DNA of 23,018 nt, from IMG/VR virus record IMGVR_UViG_3300021368_001710, positions 1 to 23,018 of that record. The stretch is one strand, 5' to 3'. Each line of letters opens with the position of its first letter. Positions within the stretch are counted from its first letter, which is position 1. This document shows positions 13,832 to 21,863 of the stretch, one piece after another. The translations under genes were made by a program, and so were the position numbers. The notes beneath the pieces are model-generated. The model saw only the letters and a program-made list of their open reading frames with translations. It ran no database searches and had not been told where the DNA came from. This DNA comes from a virus.

Positions 13832-14221
13832 ATGCCAACTCAAAAAATCACGATGGGACGTGATAGAGACACCGACTATCAGGCAAAGCTTCAAGCTGCC
13901 AAAAAAGGTTCGGACTCGGAAAACAACTATATGTGGGGATTACAAGCAGTAAACCCTAAGTACGGTAATAACAACGTGCCTACAAACGATGCTGCTGATG
14001 TAGAAGGTAACTTCTCGCAAGATACTGATACTGCCGGCAATATCGTGGCAACTGACCCCGGTAATCAGACCGGGTTCTTAGCTGGCAGTGTTTCTAGCAC
14101 AATTGAACCTCAAGTTGATCCTCGCGCAATGGGGCAAGATGCAGAAGCACGTGTAAAAATGATGCAAGCAGGTCATCAGTTTCAGGGATATAACAACCGT
14201 CAACAAATCTACGGAGCTTGA
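13832..14221 (+). CDS. small low-complexity protein, unknown
   Basis: A protein of 129 residues rich in Asn, Asp, Gln and Gly. It begins with a basic stretch (TMGRDRDTDYQAKLQAAKKG), has an acidic, probably disordered centre (VEGNFSQDTDTAGNIVATDP), and ends in a Met/Gln-rich helix. There is no motif, Cys or membrane segment. It has its own -10-like hexamer, and the next gene starts two bases after its stop, so the pair forms a unit with the following genes. Such proteins are common as minor virion or assembly factors. The function is unknown. Confidence 0.55.
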   Translation: MPTQKITMGRDRDTDYQAKLQAAKKGSDSENNYMWGLQAVNPKYGNNNVPTNDAADVEGNFSQDTDTAGNIVATDPGNQTGFLAGSVSSTIEPQVDPRAMGQDAEARVKMMQAGHQFQGYNNRQQIYGA

Positions 14222-14223
14222 TA

Positions 14224-14841
14224 ATGGCTAACCCTAACGACCCACGGACAAAGCGCCGTAACAAAATGGGAGATCCAACCGGCAAGGTTGATATTGCTCC
14301 TCAGCCGATGCCTGGTCTGCCGCAAGGTCGAGGCAATATGATGAATAATCCATTAAATGGTCTTTCGTTTAACGCTCAGACTGGTGCCTTAGATGGTGTC
14401 AATAAATTTCCCTATGGCGACGGTGGTATTCCCATTAACGACGGTCGTATGGGTGCTGTAGGACCTGCTGGTAATTCTGGTATGCAGCAGAATCAAGTCC
14501 AAGGCCGTGGATACAACTCTGCTCCATACGGTATTCCTCAACTTTCTGCTCCTGACAATCAGTCCGCAGGAATGATGGAAAGTGCCTATATGGCTCAGAC
14601 TGCTGCTGGTCGTGCCGGTAAACTGTATGCAGGCCAAGATCCTACACCTAGTTATCGAGTACAGCCTGGCTTAGGTATGTCGGGTACACCCACACCTAAT
14701 ATTGCTCAAGGTGAAACTCCCGGTCAAATTCCGTTTGAAATGACAGGGCAGACTGGTATGAATTTACCTCTGCAAGGTATTCCAGACGTTCAAGGTATGA
14801 ATACAAAACGTGGCGGTGGCCGCAATCAAAAACCAGCTTGA
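14224..14841 (+). CDS. Gly/Pro/Gln/Met-rich low-complexity protein
   Basis: A protein of 205 residues from ATG 14224 (a TTG at 14218 would add two). A GGAG ribosome-binding site ends 7 bases upstream, within the previous gene. A basic N-terminus (DPRTKRRNKMGDPTGK) is followed by a collagen-like, mostly disordered chain of Pro, Gly, Gln, Asn and Met, for example PGLPQGRGNMMNNPLNGL. It ends in a basic GGGRNQKPA tail. No folded domain is evident. It may be a flexible virion or linker protein. The family was not recognised. Confidence 0.55.
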   Translation: MANPNDPRTKRRNKMGDPTGKVDIAPQPMPGLPQGRGNMMNNPLNGLSFNAQTGALDGVNKFPYGDGGIPINDGRMGAVGPAGNSGMQQNQVQGRGYNSAPYGIPQLSAPDNQSAGMMESAYMAQTAAGRAGKLYAGQDPTPSYRVQPGLGMSGTPTPNIAQGETPGQIPFEMTGQTGMNLPLQGIPDVQGMNTKRGGGRNQKPA

Positions 14842-14852
14842 GGTAAATAGCA

Positions 14853-15341
14853 ATGGCAACTACAGCTACAAACAAACAACCATTACTCGTAGACCGTTTA
14901 TTCCATAACGTTGTTGCTGGTAATACACTGACATCGGGCTCTGCTACATCGCTCGATATTCTTGGTACGAACGAGTCATCAGTTCTTGTTGATTGCTCTA
15001 GTAATGACGGTGGTATCGTTGAAGATCTTTATACGATCTCACGTACAACTAGCACCACAGCATACAAAGCACTGTTCTACTTAAGTAGTTCTGTGGATTA
15101 TTTACGTCCGTCTGAAGCACTGCTTGTTGCGATGGTAACCACATCTACCACACCTGGCGTTAAAGCATCAGTGACAGACCTGCCTACGATTTTGGCTCCA
15201 CTGCCTCACGTTGGTTCTAACGGTCAGCTGCGTGCCTTGTATGTACCCAAGGGTCAAATCCTGTGGTGTACTCTTCAGTTAGCTGGACCAGTCAGCAGCT
15301 CTGACGCTCCAATCATTGCAGCCCAAGGCGGGTTCTATTGA
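14853..15341 (+). CDS. small virion-like beta-rich protein
   Basis: A protein of 162 residues with GAGG 9 bases before the ATG. It is rich in Ser, Thr, Val and Leu with alternating strand-like segments (SATSLDILGTNESSVLVDCS, then AYKALFYLSSSVDYLRPSEA). The pattern suggests a beta-sandwich that assembles in the virion, perhaps a tail or neck component or an external decoration protein. No motif fixes this. Its TGA shares a base with the next ATG (TGATG), tying it closely to the 616-residue protein that follows. Confidence 0.6.
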   Translation: MATTATNKQPLLVDRLFHNVVAGNTLTSGSATSLDILGTNESSVLVDCSSNDGGIVEDLYTISRTTSTTAYKALFYLSSSVDYLRPSEALLVAMVTTSTTPGVKASVTDLPTILAPLPHVGSNGQLRALYVPKGQILWCTLQLAGPVSSSDAPIIAAQGGFY

Positions 15342-17191
15342 TGCCTAGGAAGCAAAACGGCTTCGGTAACTCCAAGTCTTTTGCTACTAAAGGAGTTAAT
15401 AGTCGAATTGATGCAGGTAAGGTCAAAGGTGCCGGCGGTACTTATCCAAGTAACCGTCGTTTTGGTTCGTCCGTTCATAGAACTGTTATCGAGCAATATG
15501 ACCTCAATAGTGATTGGGTCAAATGGCGGAAGGGGCTTGAGTTTTATTATCAAGCAGCTTGGTACCGTCTAACTCAGAAAAACCCTGACTACAATCCGTT
15601 TGACGAAACAAGTGAAGAATACGTTGACTTAAATATTGACAGTAAGTTATATCAAGGCACTGAAGGGGAGATTGCTGTAAGGTTTGACGGTTATCGCTTT
15701 GCTACAAAGAACTCAGATACAGGTAATCACTATGTCATTAAACGCACTCCTGTAGACCCAGTATCACTTGGCAATATTACTCAGGTCTTTAATGACCCAA
15801 CAGAAAGTCCAGACAACTATAACAACAAAGAAATATGGGCTTACGCTACACCAAACACTAATTCAACAATGCTCCGGCATATGGTTGGAGAACGTTTGAC
15901 TGATGGTGAGACAGAGGCAACACTCTCATACGTACTCACACAGCAAGAGCATCCATCAATCTTTATTGGTAAAGCATCACCATTAGATAAGACCGTTGTC
16001 AAAGTTACTGTACCAAAAGCAGATATTGCTGCCACACAATTTATACAGGACAATGGTGGAGACTTTAATGCACTAATTGGCGAACTTGGATATGTCAAAG
16101 ACTTTGTGCGCCAACTGCCTATTACACAAGGCACCTACAGTTTTCAAGACCAAGCGAGTTTCTTAGATTTTCAGAATAGATACTTTACTGTTGAAACAGA
16201 TTTATCATTCACAGGTGCTGAGTTTGAAATCTTAGACCAAAATCAGGCACTACCTCCAACCCTGCTTGATATCGGTGGGTTACCAAAAATCTTTTCGACC
16301 ACAGCAGCGGACTATACAGTTGAAGGTACATACTTCTACGACAAGAATTTATATCAAAGGTTTTACGGCAAGAGCTACTTAACTGCTGATGTAATACGAA
16401 GTGAAGTGACACATACATCATTTACAATCTTCCCATTCGCGATTCTGTCAGTCAAGGAAATCGGTAATAATTTAGAGATAACGTCTGTTCCATTTAGTGG
16501 AGAGCTAAACCTATTTGCACCACTTGGCGATAGGACAACACTTGTATTCACCGATAATAGTTTCACAAAGACTTCAGTTGATTTAGACGAAAGTGGTAAT
16601 TATTACCACGCTGATTTAAGGGATGAAACAGGGGCACCGTTAGAGCAATGGCAAATCATTGATACAGATGTCAAGCCTTGGGAGACAAGTGTTTTTGCTA
16701 GCGGTGGTGATATTACCCCTGCTGTTGTCTATGCCTGCAGTTGTCCTAACCATTCGCACGCACAACTACGTATGCCGCAAGCGACAGATGATGCCGGCAG
16801 ACGTAAAATCAACAGACAAAGGCAGTACCCTTTGCCGTCAGCTCTGAGTGTTGACCGCTTCACCGAAGGCGCCTTACCCGAAGTAGCAGGTGCCGCTCAG
16901 TCCTGGGCGACACGTGACTACCGTATGAGCTACAAGCAATGTAAGCATTCAATTGCTGCCCGCTTTATCGAACGGATTAAGACAAAAGAACCTGATAGTT
17001 ATCCGTCAATCAGCTCTCGAATACGGTTTGAAGAAAAACTAGAGAATGAAATCAATGACGTTGGTGAAGAATTCAATCTATCCTATGAACGTAGTGGTAT
17101 TTCATTACTTGAGATTATTTTCGCAATGGCGCAAGCATTAAATATGGATGACGCTGAACTAGCTTATGTCATCTTCAATAGCAAGTATTGA
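15341..17191 (+). CDS. large virion protein with SWIM-like CxC...CxH cluster
   Basis: A protein of 616 residues from the ATG overlapping the upstream TGA (a TTG at 15338 is the only longer option). The N-terminus is Gly/Ser/Lys-rich. Residues 40-440 are a mixed domain with many Tyr, Phe and Asp. Near the C-terminus CSC (466-468), followed by PNHSH, pairs with CKH (534-536). The CxC-xn-CxH spacing is that of SWIM zinc fingers, but with an unusually long n of 65. Several Arg/Lys residues lie between (GRRKINRQRQYPLP). The last 60 residues are helical (EEKLENEINDVGEEFNLSYE). Position before the fibre genes suggests a tail, baseplate or adaptor protein. A zinc-bound fold with a structural or DNA-contact role is possible. 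Confidence 0.7.
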   Translation: MPRKQNGFGNSKSFATKGVNSRIDAGKVKGAGGTYPSNRRFGSSVHRTVIEQYDLNSDWVKWRKGLEFYYQAAWYRLTQKNPDYNPFDETSEEYVDLNIDSKLYQGTEGEIAVRFDGYRFATKNSDTGNHYVIKRTPVDPVSLGNITQVFNDPTESPDNYNNKEIWAYATPNTNSTMLRHMVGERLTDGETEATLSYVLTQQEHPSIFIGKASPLDKTVVKVTVPKADIAATQFIQDNGGDFNALIGELGYVKDFVRQLPITQGTYSFQDQASFLDFQNRYFTVETDLSFTGAEFEILDQNQALPPTLLDIGGLPKIFSTTAADYTVEGTYFYDKNLYQRFYGKSYLTADVIRSEVTHTSFTIFPFAILSVKEIGNNLEITSVPFSGELNLFAPLGDRTTLVFTDNSFTKTSVDLDESGNYYHADLRDETGAPLEQWQIIDTDVKPWETSVFASGGDITPAVVYACSCPNHSHAQLRMPQATDDAGRRKINRQRQYPLPSALSVDRFTEGALPEVAGAAQSWATRDYRMSYKQCKHSIAARFIERIKTKEPDSYPSISSRIRFEEKLENEINDVGEEFNLSYERSGISLLEIIFAMAQALNMDDAELAYVIFNSKY

Positions 17192-17197
17192 GCTAGA

Positions 17198-17203
17198 TAC
17201 AAT
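17198..17203 (+). promoter_or_regulatory. -10-like hexamer TACAAT before the first fibre gene
   Basis: TACAAT, within CTAGATACAATAG, ends 24 bases before the GTG at 17228 and is followed by GTAGTAT. No Shine-Dalgarno sequence precedes the start. The spacing supports GTG as the true start. Confidence 0.55.
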
Positions 17204-17227
17204 AGAAAGTAGTATAAAAATAACGCC

Positions 17228-19123
17228 GTGGCAAATGATGGCTACCAGGGTGCAGTTGATGCATTCAATAATTTACGCTTAGCAAACGGTGAAGTTGCAC
17301 GTCCCTACACAGCTAACTGGCAAGGTATTATTGATGCCATTAGCGATTTACAGTCAGAGTGGGGACAGGCAGATATTGGTGAATATCCCCCTGGCTGGGG
17401 TGTTGAAACAGATAGCAATGGCAATGTAATCAGTAGCGGATGGCTGTATCCGCCAAAGAACGGCGACCTTTGGTACGATTCACGCCAAGGCCGTTTAATG
17501 GTATTCATTGATGATGGATATTACCAAACAAACGGTGCTGATGTACTTACACAAGTTAGTACAACTCCACCTGCAGATAGCGTAGAAGGTGCGTTGTGGT
17601 TTGATCCAAACCAAAATAGCTTCTATGTTTTTGACGGCACTGGGTGGAATATTGTAAGTAGCAATACTACAAACCTAAATACTACGTCACTGCTGCTTGA
17701 CAGTACAACTCAAACTCAGATTGGGTCAACGACGTACAGTAATATTACTGAGTTTACAGCTGCTTCACCTGCGGAATACAACCAAAAGCGTTTTAACCAG
17801 TGGTTACTAACAGCACTTGGTGAAGTCGATACAGAAATTACAACCCTTGAAAACCAACCCGATATCGCAGTCGGGACTTCAGCTCCAGCCACCCCTCAGA
17901 CAGGTGACCTTTGGTTTGATACAGGCAACAATTTACTTAAAGTCTACTCTTCAAACGTATGGATTGCTTGTCTCGATTTAACGAGTACGACATCAAGCAT
18001 CAGCACAGTTCAGTCAAACCTCGATAGCTATGAAGCTACTACTGACCCACGACTGACTTCGCTTGAAAGTAGTGTTGCTGCAATTCCTACGACACTCAGT
18101 AGCTATGCGACAACAGCAGCACTGACCTCCACTCAAAATACACTGCAAGGAAATATTGACGCACTCACCACAACAGTGGGTGACCTCAGTCGTTTTAGTA
18201 CAGTCACAGATACTGAGAGTGCTGATAACGCATTAGACGCTCGTATTACAACACTTGAGAATACAAATATTGACCTAACCCCGTATGCAACAACAGTCGC
18301 ATTAAACACGGCTATTGCGAACTTAGATAGTACGATTACTGCTCGTAATTACGCAACAGAAACTTACGTCGATACTCAAGTTGCAAGCATTGTTGTACCT
18401 GATATCTCAGGCAAACTAGATACAACTACATACGATGCATTTACAGCCACTTTGCCTGGTACATATCTAGCAAAAACAGGCGGGACATTGACAGGAACAT
18501 TAGTCATTGACCGTAGCGACATCAGCCTACCTAGCATTGATCTTTCAACAACAACTGCTGATTCGCAAAAAGCCTTAAAACTGAAGGCGAACTCAACCGG
18601 CAACAACTATTCGACATTTGGTTCTACTGCCAACTACTGGGAATATGCCTGGAACTTCGGAAGCAATGAGGACTTCTGCTGGGTCCATGATACTAACGGC
18701 AAAATCTTTAGTGTTACTGGGACCGCTGCTTACGCCAAAGATTTAATCTTGGGTGATTTCCAGCCCAATACCACAAGCGGTGTTCACGTCCTTAATCAAA
18801 TTAACTTAAGGACTAAGTTAGCCGCGCTTGATACTCAGATTTCAACCATTCAGCAAGATATCATAGACCTAGAGACTGGAGTAAATAATTTAAGCCTTAA
18901 TCAGGTGTATTACGGTGACGTAGCACCAGCGAGTGCCGATGTAAATGACGGTGATATTTGGTTCGATAGCTTAAATTTGCGATTTACAATTAGACACGAT
19001 GGTGCTTGGATTTTTCCTGATAGAGTGGAAGATGGAGCACTTAAAACATCACTGCGAAATGCTGTAACTTTATCTACAGACTACGCATCACTCAAGACAC
19101 AACTGTTAGCAGCCTTAGTCTAA
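17228..19123 (+). CDS. large tail fibre protein with repeated GDLWFD modules
   Basis: A fibre-type protein of 631 residues with a GTG start. Four similar modules are visible: GDLWYDSRQGRLMVFIDDGY (79-98), GALWFDPNQNSFYVFDGTGW (121-140), GDLWFDTGNNLLKVYSSNVW (226-245) and GDIWFDSLNLRFTIRHDGAW (575-594). Each is a short beta-hairpin-like unit ending in an aromatic. Between them lies a long Thr/Ser/Leu-rich helical or coiled-coil region (250-400, for example ALTSTQNTLQGNIDALTTTV). A common fibre motif, KTGGTLTGTLVI, is at 416-427. Such proteins form trimers and touch the host surface. Its own hexamer lies 24 bases upstream and three more fibre genes follow, so this is the host-recognition module. 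Confidence 0.85.
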   Translation: MANDGYQGAVDAFNNLRLANGEVARPYTANWQGIIDAISDLQSEWGQADIGEYPPGWGVETDSNGNVISSGWLYPPKNGDLWYDSRQGRLMVFIDDGYYQTNGADVLTQVSTTPPADSVEGALWFDPNQNSFYVFDGTGWNIVSSNTTNLNTTSLLLDSTTQTQIGSTTYSNITEFTAASPAEYNQKRFNQWLLTALGEVDTEITTLENQPDIAVGTSAPATPQTGDLWFDTGNNLLKVYSSNVWIACLDLTSTTSSISTVQSNLDSYEATTDPRLTSLESSVAAIPTTLSSYATTAALTSTQNTLQGNIDALTTTVGDLSRFSTVTDTESADNALDARITTLENTNIDLTPYATTVALNTAIANLDSTITARNYATETYVDTQVASIVVPDISGKLDTTTYDAFTATLPGTYLAKTGGTLTGTLVIDRSDISLPSIDLSTTTADSQKALKLKANSTGNNYSTFGSTANYWEYAWNFGSNEDFCWVHDTNGKIFSVTGTAAYAKDLILGDFQPNTTSGVHVLNQINLRTKLAALDTQISTIQQDIIDLETGVNNLSLNQVYYGDVAPASADVNDGDIWFDSLNLRFTIRHDGAWIFPDRVEDGALKTSLRNAVTLSTDYASLKTQLLAALV

Positions 19124-19130
19124 TCTTTTC

Positions 19131-19136
19131 TAGAAT
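19131..19136 (+). promoter_or_regulatory. -10-like hexamer TAGAAT before the 19159 gene
   Basis: TAGAAT ends 22 bases before the ATG. No Shine-Dalgarno sequence is present. It lies 7 bases after the fibre stop. Confidence 0.45.
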
Positions 19137-19158
19137 ATCAACATTGACTCAGTGAAAT

Positions 19159-19425
19159 ATGCCTCCCTTTAGTTTTCCAGACCCAAGCACACAAACTGAA
19201 GTCACTAACCCATATACAGGTGATGTATGGGTCTACGTCAATGGCGTTTGGCAAGTACAGTCAACTGGCTCAGGTAGCGTCAGCTCTTTACCTGACCTCT
19301 CAACATCAGTCACAGCCTTGCAAGCTGAACTGGTACAAGCACGTCAAGATATAATAGATTTACAAGCACAATTAGCTGCTTCTGGTTCTCAATCATCTTC
19401 ATCATCTTTTTTAATACTGGAGTAA
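19159..19425 (+). CDS. small coiled-coil protein with one fibre-type module
   Basis: A protein of 88 residues. The N-terminus holds one degenerate copy of the module seen in the preceding fibre (GDVWVYVNGVWQV, 21-33). A coiled-coil then follows (VTALQAELVQARQDIIDLQA) that resembles the IQQDIIDLETG stretch of the 17228 protein, and a Ser-rich end. It may be a fibre accessory or trimerisation factor, or a remnant split from the larger fibre gene. The next gene starts one base after its stop, with GGAG at 19419-19422. Confidence 0.65.
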   Translation: MPPFSFPDPSTQTEVTNPYTGDVWVYVNGVWQVQSTGSGSVSSLPDLSTSVTALQAELVQARQDIIDLQAQLAASGSQSSSSSFLILE

Positions 19426-19426
19426 T

Positions 19427-20998
19427 ATGGCTTCATTCAAACTATCTGGACTTGGTGCAGTAACCAGTACAGCTAATGATAGTCTTCTGTACGTTGCTGA
19501 TACATCGGACAGCGGATCTACATACACTTCTAAGCGCATCACTGTTAGCAATTTCCTGAATGGTTATGCTACTCAGTCATATGTTACGCAACAAATTAAT
19601 AATCTCGTCGATGGCGCTCCGACTGCGCTTGATACGCTGAACGAACTGGCAGCTGCCATTAATGATGACAGCTCAATTGCATCTAGCCTCACAACTCTCA
19701 TCAATGCGAACGAAACTCACATTGATAACACCGCCACTTTAACTGGTGTCGCAAAAGATTCCACAGCACTTGGTACCTTTACTGGCTCAACAATTGCTGA
19801 TGATGTCACAATCAAAGCTGCTCTTCAGGCACTTGAAACAGCAGTTGAAAGCAATACTCTTCCTGGACTGACAGCGTCAGTCTCTGAGTTAAATATCCTT
19901 GATGGTGTCACAGCTACGACAGCTGAAATCAACCTGCTTGATGGTGTTACTGCCACAACAACTGAACTGAACTATGTCGATGGTGTTACATCAAACATTC
20001 AAACTCAGTTAGACGCTAAGGCTACCAACACAGCTCTTAACGCTCATATCACAACTGCGACTGCTAAGCATACAGACATTGATGATGTCATCACACTGAC
20101 TGGTATTGCTGAGAATACTACTGACCTCGGTACATTTACTGGCAGTGTTATTGCTGACAATACAACAATCAAGACTGCCCTTCAGTCCTTAGAAACTGCT
20201 GTTGAACTTCGCGCTGCATCTACTACTGTTACTGAGATTGACGGTAATGTTGATGATCTGGTGAGCTTGAGCGGTGTTGCTGAAAACAGCACAAACCTTG
20301 GCGCCTTCACCGGCTCGACAATCGCCGATGATTTGACAATCAAAGCTGCCCTTCAATCGCTTGAAACAACAGTTGAAGCAAACGCTCTGACTGGTCTGAC
20401 AGCTACAGTTAGTGAGCTGAATACTCTTGATGGTATTACTTCTAGCACTGCTGAATTAAACATCCTTACAGGTGTTACCTCTACAGCTGCTGAATTAAAC
20501 ATCCTCGACGGTGTTACTTCTAATGCTACTGAACTAAACATCCTTGATGGTGTTACTTCTAGTACCGCTGAAATCAACATTCTGGATGGCGTCACTGCTT
20601 CTACTGCTGAAATCAATCATCTTGCTGGTGTCACTTCTGCCATTCAAACTCAACTGAATGGTAAGCAAGCTACTCTGACTGGGCTGACTTCTACAGTTAA
20701 TGAACTCAACATCCTTGACGGCGTCACTGCTACCGCTGCTGAGATCAACATCCTCGATGGTGTTACTGCTACAGCAACTGAGTTGAACTACGTTGATGGC
20801 GTAACCTCTGCAATCCAAACGCAGATTGACGGTAAAGTCGCAACCGGCGCTAATGTGAACGTGTTGATTGGTGGTACTACAGCGCAGTCTGTGCCTGTTG
20901 ACGCAAACGGAGATGATAACTATCTGTTCCTTGTGGTTGACAAATCTGACGGTGCTCTGAAAGTTATCACTAAGACCTTCCTTGAAATTGAAGGTTGA
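19427..20998 (+). CDS. repeat-rich tail fibre protein (ELNILDGVT repeats)
   Basis: A protein of 523 residues with a GGAG ribosome-binding site four bases upstream. Three kinds of repeat fill it. The first is 12 copies of a 13-residue unit, ELNILDGVTATTA and variants, in blocks of 3, 6 and 3. The second is three copies of a 39-residue unit starting LTGVAKDSTALGTFTGSTIA, LTGIAENTTDLGTFTGSVIA and LSGVAENSTNLGAFTGSTIA. The third is three block-ending AIQTQL-type segments. The N-terminus has the common fibre pattern YATQSYVTQQINNLVDGAP, and the C-terminus is an ordinary domain. The DGVT unit is widespread in marine phage fibres and probably forms a beta-helical trimer shaft. The unit number may vary between relatives by recombination. 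A Rho-independent terminator follows. Confidence 0.88.
   Translation: MASFKLSGLGAVTSTANDSLLYVADTSDSGSTYTSKRITVSNFLNGYATQSYVTQQINNLVDGAPTALDTLNELAAAINDDSSIASSLTTLINANETHIDNTATLTGVAKDSTALGTFTGSTIADDVTIKAALQALETAVESNTLPGLTASVSELNILDGVTATTAEINLLDGVTATTTELNYVDGVTSNIQTQLDAKATNTALNAHITTATAKHTDIDDVITLTGIAENTTDLGTFTGSVIADNTTIKTALQSLETAVELRAASTTVTEIDGNVDDLVSLSGVAENSTNLGAFTGSTIADDLTIKAALQSLETTVEANALTGLTATVSELNTLDGITSSTAELNILTGVTSTAAELNILDGVTSNATELNILDGVTSSTAEINILDGVTASTAEINHLAGVTSAIQTQLNGKQATLTGLTSTVNELNILDGVTATAAEINILDGVTATATELNYVDGVTSAIQTQIDGKVATGANVNVLIGGTTAQSVPVDANGDDNYLFLVVDKSDGALKVITKTFLEIEG
19739..20383 (+). repeat. three copies of a 39-residue fibre unit
   Basis: Copies at 19739-19855, 20096-20212 and 20267-20383 read L(T/S)G(V/I)A...LG(T/A)FTGS.IAD...TIK.ALQ.LET.VE. 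They are well conserved at the protein level and spaced unevenly, with 13-residue units and linkers between. Confidence 0.75.
19886..20818 (+). repeat. 12 copies of a 39-base (13-residue) fibre unit in three blocks
   Basis: Unit starts are at 19886, 19925 and 19964; then 20414, 20453, 20492, 20531, 20570 and 20609; then 20702, 20741 and 20780, exactly 39 bases apart within each block. DNA similarity between units is high (for example repeated CTTGATGGTGTTAC), as expected for expansion and contraction by recombination. Confidence 0.85.
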
Positions 20999-21024
20999 TA
21001 ATTCACACGTGTTGAATACTTTAC

Positions 21025-21047
21025 GGGGGCTATATGCCCCCTTTTTT
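21025..21047 (+). terminator. Rho-independent terminator after the fibre gene
   Basis: GGGGGC (21025-21030) pairs with GCCCCC (21036-21041) around a TATAT loop and is followed by six T (21042-21047). It ends the fibre transcript before the 21078 gene. Confidence 0.9.
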
Positions 21048-21060
21048 ATTGACAGTTAGT

Positions 21061-21066
21061 TAGCAT
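21061..21066 (+). promoter_or_regulatory. weak -10-like hexamer TAGCAT after the terminator
   Basis: TAGCAT is 11 bases before ATG 21078 and 23 before ATG 21090. Some promoter is expected after the terminator. TTGACA at 21049-21054 could instead be a -35 box, though no good -10 lies 17 bases beyond it. Support is weak. Confidence 0.25.
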
Positions 21067-21077
21067 AAATGAATTGA

Positions 21078-21314
21078 ATGGATGATATTATGTTTCAACC
21101 AGGAGATTTTGAGCTACCGCTAGAAATCAAACTTAAGCTGCGTGTAGTCAATGACGAAATTGATAATTGTGATGACGTAAAGGAATTACGAGAACAGCTC
21201 AAAAAATCAACTGAGCTGATGATGAATTATCAAAACATAATGAATAGAATGCTTCGAGAGCAAATTGAAAAGAACCTTACTGACTTTACTGATAAAATAG
21301 AAAAAGGTTTATAA
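21078..21314 (+). CDS. small all-helical protein, possibly NblA-like or fibre chaperone
   Basis: A protein of 78 residues (74 if ATG 21090 is used). It has a short N-terminus, FQPGDFELPLE, then two charged helices (IKLKLRVVNDEIDNC and VKELREQLKKSTELMMNYQN) and a third (RMLREQIEKNLTDF). The ELPLEIKLKLR start and paired-helix plan faintly resemble NblA, the small cyanobacterial adaptor that marks phycobilisomes for degradation and is known in some cyanophages. The match is not strong enough to name it. A coiled-coil chaperone for fibre assembly, in the manner of T4 gp57A, fits its place among the fibre genes equally well. It lies alone between a terminator and the next promoter-like hexamer. 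Confidence 0.65.
   Translation: MDDIMFQPGDFELPLEIKLKLRVVNDEIDNCDDVKELREQLKKSTELMMNYQNIMNRMLREQIEKNLTDFTDKIEKGL
21293..21298 (+). promoter_or_regulatory. -10-like hexamer TAAAAT before the 21323 gene
   Basis: TAAAAT, followed by AG, ends 24 bases before the ATG at 21323. It lies in the last codons of the upstream gene. No Shine-Dalgarno sequence precedes the start. Confidence 0.4.
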
Positions 21315-21322
21315 ATACTGCG

Positions 21323-21862
21323 ATGCCATCAATTGGTGACACCAAAGTACGATTTGGTCGTTCTTATATCTACTTAAATCCACTCGTCAATGGTGCTGTC
21401 GCTGGTCCAGGTACTTGGAGATTAACCAGTGCTGACGCTGATGGTGAAGGGCACGGTGATGATGAGCACGCACTACAAGCGCAAGTAGCTGCTGATGTAC
21501 CGTCGATTGGTGAAAGTCAGCTAATTTATATTGATAACAGCGGTAAGGCTCGTCCTGCTATTGCCACAAATATCTCTACAGCACGTGTTGCTGGTATTAC
21601 AACAGCAGCCTCTACAGCTAATAACTATATTTCATATCTCACAAATGACACGGTAAATATTACCAATGTCAGTACAGTAGTTGATGGTGTATCTGGCAGC
21701 CAACTGACGCCCGGCACTTACTATTTCCTTAGCGCAACTAACGCAGGTAATTTAACAACTACACCAGATACAACAACTACAGGTGCTGTAGTTATTCAAG
21801 TTGGCATCGCCTCCGACTTCAATAACTTGGCAATTGAAGTACAGCAACCTACGGTAATTTGA
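21323..21862 (+). CDS. small fibre-associated virion protein
   Basis: A protein of 179 residues. The N-terminus (IGDTKVRFGRSYIYLNPLV) is followed by a Gly/Asp/His loop (ADGEGHGDDEHAL). A beta-rich region then follows with ESQLIYIDNSGKARPA and SQLTPGTYYFLSATNAGNLT, ending AVVIQVGIASDFNNLAIEV. The last pattern (a TPG-TYY-LS segment followed by a VGIA strand) is common in phage fibre or head-fibre domains that form trimeric beta structures. It has no Cys and no signal peptide. It probably forms part of a fibre with the following gene, which begins one base after its stop. Confidence 0.65.
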   Translation: MPSIGDTKVRFGRSYIYLNPLVNGAVAGPGTWRLTSADADGEGHGDDEHALQAQVAADVPSIGESQLIYIDNSGKARPAIATNISTARVAGITTAASTANNYISYLTNDTVNITNVSTVVDGVSGSQLTPGTYYFLSATNAGNLTTTPDTTTTGAVVIQVGIASDFNNLAIEVQQPTVI

Positions 21863-21863
21863 A

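Noticed and set aside
19886-20818. Regular 39-base repeats as a CRISPR array
   Set aside because: The repeats are in one long coding frame, adjoin without unique spacers and encode a known fibre motif.
21001-21017. Near-palindrome ATTCACACGTGTTGAAT after the fibre gene
   Set aside because: It is imperfect (one extra T) with no T-run. The G/C-rich hairpin at 21025 is the evident terminator.
21310-21317. TATAAATA, identical to the T4 late promoter consensus
   Set aside because: It is only 5 bases before the ATG at 21323, leaving almost no leader. No T4-type late genes (gp33, gp45, gp55) are seen. The TAAAAT at 21293 has the usual spacing.
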